Positions 8,005 to 13,907 of a stretch of DNA of 17,026 nucleotides are shown here, piece after piece. Positions within the stretch are counted from its first letter, which is position 1, and every line of letters starts with the position of its first letter. Source of the stretch: Glaciecola sp049650345 (GTDB taxonomy: Bacteria > Pseudomonadota > Gammaproteobacteria > Enterobacterales > Alteromonadaceae); assembly GCA_049650345.1 (NCBI GenBank), contig JBARZY010000098.1:1-17026 (forward strand), given 5' to 3'. A program made the position numbers and the translations under genes. The notes below the pieces were generated by a model. The model made no database searches, was not told where the DNA came from, and saw only the letters and a list, made by a program, of their open reading frames with translations.

Positions 8005-9870
8005 TTTACTACCCCCTGTGTCAGCTGTGTTTTGGACTGGGTTGGTTTGCTTAACCACTGAATTGTCGTCGTTTTACATAAAATGCTAGCCTTCAAACTC
8101 ATACTTAGACAGGCCATTGGTACAGGAAATTGATAATTGTCATGCCAGTATTCCTTCCACGAAATAGTCTATTTCTTAGTATGTTTTGTTAAACGGGTAG
8201 TTCATGCGCCAAAGTCGAAGTCGCGCTGAACGATAAAGTCTTCTTTGTGTTGCTCGTCCGGAGGCGCTCGTAGCGTCGGCAATTGCGTTACTTGTTCTGA
8301 TACTGGATTGAGTTTGTCTAAATGCGCCAGTATTTTTTGAATAACGAAGGTGTCTATAATTCAGGCAATTATCGTCACCTTGTGTTTTTGACATTTCTCG
8401 CACACGGTAATATCAATATTAAATACCCGCTTTAGCCGCTGGGCCCAACTCATCGCTCTGGCTTGATAAGGTTTATTAGATTGCTTATTTTCTTTATTAG
8501 CCAGTTTAGGACTATTTTCTCCACGTTGTGACGCAGTAACTTGTGCTCGCAGGTTGCTGTTTAGCGCAAATACTCCAAAAAATCGGGTGAGGTTGAGCCT
8601 TGGTGGTGGAATGAGGGCGGCAAGCTTGCCAACGAAATCAATTGGGTCAAAGAATACGTGTGTACTAGCCGGTAATCGGGGCCATCACGATACGGTGTTT
8701 TCAATTCATAGCGCACTTTTCCATATTGCGTCATGCCCAAGCGCTGCTCACTGATGGCTGGGCGACTGATGTAACGGCAAAGCCTTTCTAGTTTTTCAGG
8801 CTCATCGGCATTAGCAAATACGCCAGCGTGTAACGAAAAACCTGAGGTACTAGCCAGTTGCCCATATTCTCCTTCTTTGCTCGCAGGTAAAGTTTGCAGG
8901 GTAAATACCTTCTGTCCTTGTTGTGGCCCCATTGCGATGCGGTAGCTAACAGATGCGCCTTGCAACTGGAGTAAACTATCTCCGTCATCGACCGGCAAAT
9001 TCAGATAACTATTTTCCATATCACGTTGAACTAGGCCGACTTTCTCTAAATATTTAGCGATGCGATGGCTGATGATGTGCACGAGTTCGACCATATCATT
9101 ATGAGATGGTGCTTTGATTCGAGTGAAGGTGGTGCCACCCCATGGGTTTTCACCGATAGCGCCGTCAAGGAAAAGCATATGAAAGTGAATATTTAAGTTC
9201 AGCGCGCTGCCAAAACGTTGAATAAGCGTCACGGCTCCCGTTTTAGCTTGTTTGTTAGAAAAGCCCGCTTTGTTAACAATGTGCGTTGAGATGGCACGAT
9301 GAATAATTTGCATCACTCACGTGCCCGCTCTTTGGGTATTACTTAACTCACTAGGATATCTTACTAGCAGCAATCTCAAAGGAATGGGCAGGCTTAAAAC
9401 CCATTGACGAATAGGATAGTCTTTTAATACGTCATCAACCAGAAGTGCTGCGCTCTCAGCCATTCGTCTTGCGCCACAACTCGGGCAAAAACCACGTCGT
9501 TTACAACTAAAAGCAACAAGTTTCTCATGCTTGCAATCTCCACATACCACTCGCAAAAATCCATTCTCTAAGCGATCACGCTTTAAAAGTTCATCAAACT
9601 CACGCTCAACAAACTTTGGAAGTTGTTTACCCTGCTCTGATAAGGCTTCTTTGAACTCTGGGTAATGTCGCTCCACTAGTTGATACAACAAGGTATTTTC
9701 TGGTCGATGGCGTTTGTATTGGGCGCTTTGTTGTGCAGCCAGCGACGGTCTCATCCTAGAATGCACTGTTTGGATGTTAGGGTGACAGGCGTTGGTGACG
9801 TTTTCGACTGGTCAATAGGTGGTTTTTGCTTGTGGAAGAGGTGATTTGTTTATGTCGGGTTTACGGCAGT
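8005..9870 (-). mobile_element. Degenerate IS91-family insertion sequence, copy 1
   Basis: The element consists of a broken IS91-type transposase gene (8202-9766, minus strand) and flanking noncoding ends. The left limit is set where MAPEG homology stops (about 8004). The right limit is set where similarity to the second copy fades, just past the shared core at 9853-9869. The sequence between 8005 and 8201 has no coding content that I recognise and may contain the replication-origin end. No GTTC/CTTG-type target motif could be fixed with confidence at the ends. IS91 elements move by rolling-circle replication without target duplication, so no direct repeats are expected. Confidence 0.65.
8202..9766 (-). 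pseudogene. IS91-family transposase, inactivated
   Basis: The amino part (9317-9766) is a zinc-binding domain with cysteines at 75, 78, 88, 94 and 97 (CGDC, CPSCGARRMAE). The next part (8561-9316) holds the HUH-type catalytic signature HFHMLFLDG and the tyrosine region CRYISRPAIS of Y2 rolling-circle transposases. There are at least three lesions: an in-frame TGA at 9317-9319, a one-base frameshift around 8680-8700, and an in-frame TGA at 8361-8363 where a Cys codon is expected. After the frameshift the protein continues as THVFFDPIDF, then a conserved SWAQRLKRVFNIDI block and a CEKC pair, to a natural stop at 8202-8204. Repairing these would give about 520 residues, close to an intact family member. 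The best start is uncertain (GTG at 9766 or ATG at 9754). Confidence 0.88.
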
Positions 9871-9882
9871 TTCAGAAATAAG
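9853..9882 (+). repeat. Dispersed motif, copy B, at IS91-like right end
   Basis: The sequence TGTCGGGTTTACGGCA plus a tail ending in AGAAATAAG aligns without gaps to copies A and C. Similarity between the two IS91-like copies extends through the first part of this motif (to about 9868) and then stops. The motif core is therefore at or next to the end of the element upstream of the transposase gene. Confidence 0.65.
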
Positions 9883-10238
9883 TGATTTACGTAATATAAG
9901 CCATGAGTATCAAGGACTGAAAGAATAATAAAAACATATTTTTTCTCGTCTACCTATTCTCATCTCTTAGTAGAGCAATTTATGATAAATAGTGACGCAA
10001 AATTAGTTAAAGCCTTACGCCAAAAAATTCGACTCAACTAGCTAAGCTTTTGAACTCAAGTTGTCAGTGTAGCGAGGTTCATTCTTAGCTAAAGTAACAA
10101 GGACGATTCATAAAGTATAAAATGCTTTTCAATTTCAATACTGTTCAGAAGATGTTTCAAAGAAAACAGACAACAGTCAACGAACCCTGACCGATGCCAT
10201 AGTTAGGTTTTATATTTAAGCTAAATAGACTAGATTTG
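9883..10238. other. Gap with a possible small gene remnant
   Basis: No intact gene was found in this 356-bp stretch. From ATG 9982 a short frame reads DAKLVKALRQK. If one base is removed at the A6 run (10022-10027) it continues as NSTQLAKLLNSS to a TAG at 10086-10088. That pattern would suit the first helices of a Cro/YdaS-like DNA-binding protein, but it is short and the assignment is a guess. The rest (10089-10238) shows nothing I recognise. Confidence 0.3.
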
Positions 10239-10853
10239 CTACCGTTTTTTCCATCTCAAAAATGCTAACCCCCAAAAAATGAATAAAAGAGCTACTGACG
10301 GCTCAGAAACGGGGACGGAAATATTTTGTACCGCGTAGGTTGGAGCAAACACCTTATATCTCTCTATATATTCTGAAATAGCGGTTCCATCTGTGTTGTA
10401 TTCGGCCTGTGAAGAACGCTGCTGTAATACTAAGCCAATGTTATCTACATCAAACTCAAAACCTAGTTCTGGGAATATGCTGAGACTGACAAATTCTGTT
10501 CCAGAGAAATTGGGAGCGCCAAACTGTAAAGCTGTTGCGTAATTACAACTAATATTGCGTCCGCCGGTTATTCTCTCGCAAATTGTATTTGAAGGTTCAG
10601 AATAAGTGAAAGTAAAATCTGATAAACTGAATTTCGTATCATCATCAAAAACCCAGTTAAATTGATTCATAATTTCTGTAAAATTTGCGGTGATGGTAAA
10701 CTGTGATTTTGTTAATTCATAAGATATTGATGAGCCTCTGTCTCCGTCTACATCAACTGAGGTGATTATCGATGCATGTGCTGCGTTCATAAAAACTAGT
10801 AAGCTAATGATTAAGCCAGATAGCCGTACTATATTTTTTATACCTTTTTTCAT
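10239..10853 (-). CDS. PEP-CTERM-like exported surface protein
   Basis: A 204-residue exported protein. ATG 10853 is chosen rather than the in-frame start 11 codons upstream: it is preceded by AAGAGTGG at a proper distance and opens a classic signal peptide (MKKG, hydrophobic run, AAHA). The mature part is rich in beta-type alternation and aromatic residues and has two cysteines (near ICE and SCN). The carboxy end is a sorting tail: SEP at 183-185, a hydrophobic helix, then RWKKR. It matches the PEP-CTERM layout with Ser in place of the first Pro, a variant seen in Alteromonadales. Such proteins are processed by an exosortase and associated with the cell surface or exopolysaccharide. No exosortase gene is in the window, so one must be encoded elsewhere if the tail is used. 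A sigma-54 promoter lies directly upstream. The body matches no domain I can name. Confidence 0.8.
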   Translation of the reverse strand: MKKGIKNIVRLSGLIISLLVFMNAAHASIITSVDVDGDRGSSISYELTKSQFTITANFTEIMNQFNWVFDDDTKFSLSDFTFTYSEPSNTICERITGGRNISCNYATALQFGAPNFSGTEFVSLSIFPELGFEFDVDNIGLVLQQRSSQAEYNTDGTAISEYIERYKVFAPTYAVQNISVPVSEPSVALLFIFWGLAFLRWKKR

Positions 10854-10888
10854 ATTGATACCACTCTTATTTTCAAAAACTAGCAATG

Positions 10889-10905
10889 TGCAAATTTTGC
10901 GCCAA
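10889..10905 (-). promoter_or_regulatory. Sigma-54 (RpoN) promoter
   Basis: On the minus strand this reads TTGGC, seven bases, TTGCA. It gives the invariant GG and GC of the -24/-12 elements ten bases apart, as RpoN promoters require. The expected transcription start is near 10878, leaving a leader of about 25 bases before ATG 10853. This is a strong match to the consensus TTGGCACG-N4-TTGCW apart from the middle bases. PEP-CTERM genes in other bacteria are known to be placed under sigma-54 control with the PrsK/PrsR two-component system, which agrees with this site. Confidence 0.75.
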
Positions 10906-10968
10906 AAAGATTTGTTCCATTTTTCAGACTTTTAGGTGTATGCATGCTGTAAGCTGTAAAAAAAATAG

Positions 10969-10984
10969 ACACTAATAATAGTGT
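10969..10984. promoter_or_regulatory. Perfect palindrome upstream of sigma-54 promoter
   Basis: ACACTA and TAGTGT flank a four-base ATAA centre. The palindrome lies about 64-79 bp upstream of the -24 element of the RpoN promoter, the usual zone for enhancer-binding protein sites. It is a candidate binding site for the activator of the PEP-CTERM-like gene. The activator is not in the window, and the palindrome was not matched to a known consensus. Confidence 0.45.
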
Positions 10985-11241
10985 AAGAAAAAGTCTAATC
11001 TAGTGTTTTTAGTAGAGTGAGGCATTGTCAGTAAAAGTCCGATATATCACTGAAACAAGTCGATGATAATAAGGGATAGATTTTCTGAGTACTGATATAA
11101 GATATTGGTTAGAAATCAGTACTTAAAATATTTTACTGGGCATGTTTACAACATTCCGAGTCAACAATAACAATTAACTAAAAAACAGCAATATCAGAAT
11201 TTGAATGCAAAATGGCCTACGATAGCAAAGTAAATTTGTTA
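10985..11241. other. AT-rich intergenic region without a gene
   Basis: This stretch holds no supported coding sequence. It is AT-rich, carries no clear terminator, and ends at dispersed motif copy C. Part of it is probably upstream regulatory DNA of the minus-strand PEP-CTERM-like gene. Confidence 0.5.
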
Positions 11242-11271
11242 CTTCCGGTTTACGGCACTTTCCGAAGTAAG
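11242..11271 (+). repeat. Dispersed motif, copy C
   Basis: TTCCGGTTTACGGCA followed by a tail ending in CCGAAGTAAG aligns gaplessly with copies A and B over 30 bases. There is no IS91 sequence beside it. It lies about 130 bp upstream of the exported protein gene at 11402. Confidence 0.6.
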
Positions 11272-11401
11272 AGTAGTATTTAATCTCGCCAAGCAACGCC
11301 GAACCGGACATAGACCTCGCCAATCATTATCCACTTTTGACTGAACAATCTTCATACGACATACTGACCGTATTGAAAAAACTAACCGCAAAGAACTTGC
11401 T

Positions 11402-11992
11402 ATGAAATGTTTATTGGTCATATTGACAGTTGTTTGGCTGATTACGAGTGTTAGCGCGCATGCAGATAATGACAGGAATGTTTCACCTAATATTAATCAG
11501 CTAGCAGAAACGATATGCGCAATTTATTTAAGGGACGCTAGAAAAGTTGCTACAAGCGCTGAAGCTGCGATTATTAGGCACATGAAGCGCCATGAAAAGA
11601 TTTCAAACCCCACTCCTGAACAAATGATTAGATTCCTTAATCGCAACAAAAACCACATGCTGTGTGGTAATACTAACTATATGGTCGAGTCTTTCAGTCA
11701 CGGTGCATATGATGAATTATTCAATATTTTATTCTACGAGAAACTACTGGTTGAAGATGAAGCGTTATATGTCGATATTAATGCGATTAGTTATACCCGC
11801 CCACCAACAGGAAATGAGCCTGAAACAGTCTTGGATTACATGTATCGAAGGCTCGAAGCGAAAATTTTACCCCAGAGACAGAAGAAAGAAATCCAAGACC
11901 TCATCGACTTCTTTGTCAGCGATTTAAATGGCAAACGCTATATCGAACTAACAGACGCTGAAAAAGCCGCAGCTGCTCGATTCGGCAATTAA
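11402..11992 (+). CDS. Exported protein of unknown function
   Basis: I do not recognise this 196-residue protein. It begins with a good signal peptide (MKCLLVILTVVW..., ending SAHA before DND), so the mature form of about 175 residues is probably periplasmic or secreted. The mature part is mainly charged and helical, with two cysteines (near ETICAIY and HMLCGNT) that could form a disulfide. Motif-like stretches are SHGAYDELFNILFYEKL and ETVLDYMYRRLEA, which recall repeat-type helical hairpins but do not show a clear ankyrin pattern. No strong ribosome site is visible before ATG 11402. It stands alone between two copies of the dispersed motif, in a region of transposon remnants and gene fragments, which suggests an accessory, possibly transferred gene. 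The frame is long, uninterrupted and has a signal sequence, so it is very likely real. Confidence 0.75.
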   Translation: MKCLLVILTVVWLITSVSAHADNDRNVSPNINQLAETICAIYLRDARKVATSAEAAIIRHMKRHEKISNPTPEQMIRFLNRNKNHMLCGNTNYMVESFSHGAYDELFNILFYEKLLVEDEALYVDINAISYTRPPTGNEPETVLDYMYRRLEAKILPQRQKKEIQDLIDFFVSDLNGKRYIELTDAEKAAAARFGN

Positions 11993-12057
11993 ATATTCAT
12001 TACAGTAAGTAATCACAAATGCAGTGTGAGGAAGCGATTAAAATCGTAAAATTCTAA

Positions 12058-12089
12058 TGTCCGCTTAACGGCATAAAGGGCCGAAGTAA
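12058..12089 (+). repeat. Dispersed motif, copy D
   Basis: TGTCCGCTTAACGGCA is followed by a tail with a two-base insertion relative to copies A-C, ending GCCGAAGTAA. The motif sits at the start of a truncated YbjQ-like reading frame, as copy A sits just before a truncated Nramp frame. Confidence 0.55.
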
Positions 12090-12244
12090 AATTATCAAAG
12101 CAAGCACTAGGTAGAATGCTTAGTGAAGCTCAAATTTTAGCCGCAGATGTATTGGTTAACGTGCGTTTCACAACGTCGATGTTTTCTCAAGGTGCCGTCG
12201 AATTGCTGGTATATGGCACTGCCGTTAAATGTGAGCAATTATGA
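12080..12244 (+). pseudogene. YbjQ/DUF74 (UPF0145) carboxy-terminal fragment
   Basis: The frame reads GRMLSEAQILAAD, then VNVRFTTSMFSQGAVELL and VYGTAVKCEQL, ending in TGA at 12242-12244. This is the conserved carboxy half of YbjQ-family proteins (small pentameric proteins of unclear function, sometimes linked to metal binding), where R[ML]..EA..LGAD, V.VRF.TS..QGA.E.L.YGTAV is typical. The first half of the domain is missing; coding similarity begins near dispersed motif copy D. There is no start codon with a ribosome site, so it is probably not expressed as a functional protein. It converges with the OmpH-like gene, the two stops being 9 bp apart. Confidence 0.75.
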
Positions 12245-12253
12245 GAAATGGCT

Positions 12254-12814
12254 TTACTGATTTAAAGAGTTTGGTAGTAGTGTAAGCTTTAGTTCTGGGA
12301 TTGCCTCGTCAAGCTGTTGTATAAATTCTGTTGTCACGTCGGTACCCGGCTTGTAGCCTAACAAAAGCCTTTTATACATAATTACATCGGCATCGTGATC
12401 AATTAGTATCTTTCGGATTAAGGGGGCTTTTTTCTGCTCTATTTGCATTTGCGCTTCTTGACGCAGTCTATCGAAAGCGACTTCAAGAGGTCCAAGACGC
12501 TGTTGAGCATTCATAAACTCTATCTCAATCTCTTTCTTCTCTGCTTCGTATCTGTCATTGCTAGTGCTTGATCTGCGTTCTTCCAAATACGCCAACTTTC
12601 GATCAAGGTCACCACCTCGAGCAATCAACGTCCTAATAGTAAGGATATTTTGAGAAAGTTCGCTCACCTGACGATCAAAATCTCTATAAGCGGCAGACTC
12701 ACGCTCGACTCTTTCATCATCAATAACCAAAATTTGAGCGTATGATGCGCCAGAAGTTAATATCAGTGTTAACAGAATAGATAGCCTAAACAGGAAGGAT
12801 AAACCTTTATACAT
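12254..12814 (-). CDS. OmpH/Skp-family periplasmic protein
   Basis: A 186-residue protein counted from ATG 12814, which opens a clean signal peptide (MYKGLSFLF..., ending GASYA before Q). A longer frame starts at 12868 but adds a second hydrophobic stretch and is less likely. The mature part follows the OmpH/Skp plan: a first strand (ILVIDDERV), long charged helices able to form the coiled-coil tentacles (about residues 40-135), and a closing strand-helix part (DVIMYKRLLLGY, DVTTEFIQQLDEAI). Skp-type proteins are trimeric chaperones that hold unfolded outer-membrane proteins in the periplasm. The normal skp gene lies between bamA and lpxD. This one is isolated in an accessory region, so it is more likely an extra family member than the housekeeping chaperone. 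Family assignment is good; function is inferred. Confidence 0.8.
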   Translation of the reverse strand: MYKGLSFLFRLSILLTLILTSGASYAQILVIDDERVERESAAYRDFDRQVSELSQNILTIRTLIARGGDLDRKLAYLEERRSSTSNDRYEAEKKEIEIEFMNAQQRLGPLEVAFDRLRQEAQMQIEQKKAPLIRKILIDHDADVIMYKRLLLGYKPGTDVTTEFIQQLDEAIPELKLTLLPNSLNQ

Positions 12815-12953
12815 GAGCGCTTTCTCAAAAAATATGAATACGCTCAAGAATAGAATACAAATACGCAATATTCAATTGCGTTGCAAAAGTAGCGAAGTAT
12901 CGTGGACTTTAGTGTGCCAGTGCCAACTGCGCGGCGCTGAATCATTGACACCG

Positions 12954-13320
12954 CCGCATAGGGTAACCTTGTAGTATATCATCTACCAGTAACGCTGCAC
13001 TTTCTGCCATTCTTCTTGCGCCACAGCTAGGGCAAAAACTAGTTGCGTTTGTAACCAAATGCAACTAGTTTCTTATGCTTGCAATTTCCACATAGCACTC
13101 GCAAAAATCCATGCTCTGAGCTACCACAACACAAAAAATCGTCAAACTCACGCTCAACGAATGTGGGTAATTGTTTACCTTGTTGTGACAATGCTTCTTT
13201 GAACTTGAGGGTAATGCCACTCCACGAATTGGTATAACAATGTGTTTTCTGGTCGATGGCGTTTGTATTGGGAAGTTTGCTGTTTGTCATCAACACTCTT
13301 ATCCTTGAATGCGCTATTTG
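12954..13320 (-). pseudogene. IS91-family transposase fragment
   Basis: This is the amino-terminal zinc-binding region only. It reads SQYKRHRPENTLLYQFVEWHYP (about 13205-13270), shifts frame, continues as FKEALSQQGKQLPTFVEREF with CGNCKHKKLVAF, hits a TAG near 13040, and after a second frameshift gives FCPSCGARRMAESAALLVDDI and YPMRR. The catalytic HUH and tyrosine parts are absent. It cannot encode an active enzyme. Confidence 0.8.
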
Positions 13321-13400
13321 GATGATAGGATGGCAAACGTTGGTGACGTTTTCGACTGGTCAATAAGTGGTTTTTATTCGTGAAAATCGCGAAATGCTTA

Positions 13401-13430
13401 TGTCCGGTATACGGCATCAACGGTCGAAAG
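13401..13430 (+). repeat. Dispersed motif, copy E, at end of copy 2 IS remnant
   Basis: TGTCCGGTATACGGCA is followed by a diverged tail (TCAACGGTCGAAAG). As in copy B, it lies directly outside the noncoding block upstream of the IS91-like transposase, with the same orientation and spacing. It is followed by 113 bp without recognised features before the btuB promoter. Confidence 0.6.
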
Positions 13431-13543
13431 CCACAGAGCAATTCTAAAAGGAGTAAAGCACCCAACCAACCGAAAATTATCAAACTATATTATGGAATAT
13501 CAAAGTTTATTATTTTTTATCAGACTTTATTATCATAGTACAC

Positions 13544-13572
13544 TTGGCATATGTAAGTGAACTCTTTATAGT
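13544..13572 (+). promoter_or_regulatory. Sigma-70-type promoter for the btuB leader
   Basis: TTGGCA at 13544-13549 and TATAGT at 13567-13572 are separated by 17 bases, the ideal spacing. Transcription would start near 13579, a few bases before the cobalamin riboswitch. This arrangement supports both the promoter and the riboswitch limits. Confidence 0.65.
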
Positions 13573-13583
13573 GTCCCGCATGC

Positions 13584-13834
13584 AAGGTGCTCTGTAATTT
13601 GGTAGTAAAACTGGCGTAAAATTAATCGCTTACATACTATCAAGCAGAGGTAAACGGGAAACAGGTGCAATACCTGTGCTGCCCCCGCAACGGTAAACAA
13701 TACGCATACAACTATGTATGCAAGCTTCGTTTATATGTCAGTACTTAACATACTGGCAGGTCATCCACTGTGGTAAATGTTATTTCAAAACCATGGGAAG
13801 GATTAACGAAGTGTTGTAAGCCCGGATACCGGCC
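13584..13834 (+). promoter_or_regulatory. Cobalamin (adenosylcobalamin) riboswitch
   Basis: The leader contains the conserved core of B12 riboswitches. GGTAAACGGGAA is followed by a small hairpin (ACAGGTGCAATACCTGT), then CTGCCCCCGCAACGGTAA at 13679-13696, a variable region, and the closing part TAAGCCCGGATACCGGCC at 13817-13834. These are the family's hallmark segments in the right order and spacing. Binding of adenosylcobalamin is expected to lower expression of the TonB-dependent receptor gene downstream. The exact 5' limit (AGGTGCTC near 13584) is approximate. Confidence 0.95.
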
Positions 13835-13874
13835 TAGCTAAGTGCAATTAGCATCCCTAATTGTGAATAATCGC

Positions 13875-13895
13875 TATTGCTCGGGCGGAGCAATA
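13875..13895 (+). promoter_or_regulatory. Hairpin next to the btuB ribosome site
   Basis: TATTGCTC and GAGCAATA form an 8-bp stem with a five-base GGGCG loop, ending shortly before AAGGA and ATG 13908. There is no U-run, so it is not a terminator. It may belong to the riboswitch expression platform and act on translation, for example by pairing between its loop and the aptamer or by changing access to the ribosome site. This is inferred from position only. Confidence 0.45.
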
Positions 13896-13907
13896 ACAAG
13901 GACTACT

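Larger units (their letters stand above)
12954..13430 (-). mobile_element. IS91-like element remnant, copy 2
   Basis: This segment is alignable along its whole length to 9410-9870 of copy 1, including the noncoding part upstream of the transposase (the GTTGGTGACGTTTTCGACTG block at about 13340-13360) and the terminal dispersed motif. Only the end next to the transposase start survives. Internal homology stops abruptly near 12954, within the codons for YPIRQ. It is more decayed than copy 1 and has the same orientation. Confidence 0.75.

Noticed and set aside
112..12089. Motif copies A and D as integron attC sites, because GCTCAAC and GCTTAAC match RYYYAAC
   Set aside because: Copies B, C and E do not match that consensus. 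No matching GTTRRRY with a foldable stem was found at the right distance, and gene orientations alternate. There is no integrase gene in the window.
12215..12240. An inverted copy of the dispersed motif (GCCGTTAAATGT), which would pair with copy D
   Set aside because: It lies inside the codons for the conserved GTAVKC end of the YbjQ-like fragment, so the similarity is explained by coding sequence and covers only about ten bases.
13400..13483. A minus-strand frame (IIFGWLGALLLLELL) taken as the missing carboxy end of the MAPEG gene
   Set aside because: It is in the wrong orientation, lacks family signatures I can name, and runs through the dispersed motif into the IS91 noncoding end. It is most likely a chance hydrophobic frame.
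13842..13907. A longer btuB start 22 codons upstream of ATG 13908
   Set aside because: It lies between the riboswitch end and the hairpin, gives a non-signal-like leader, and has no ribosome site. ATG 13908 has AAGGA and opens a proper signal peptide.
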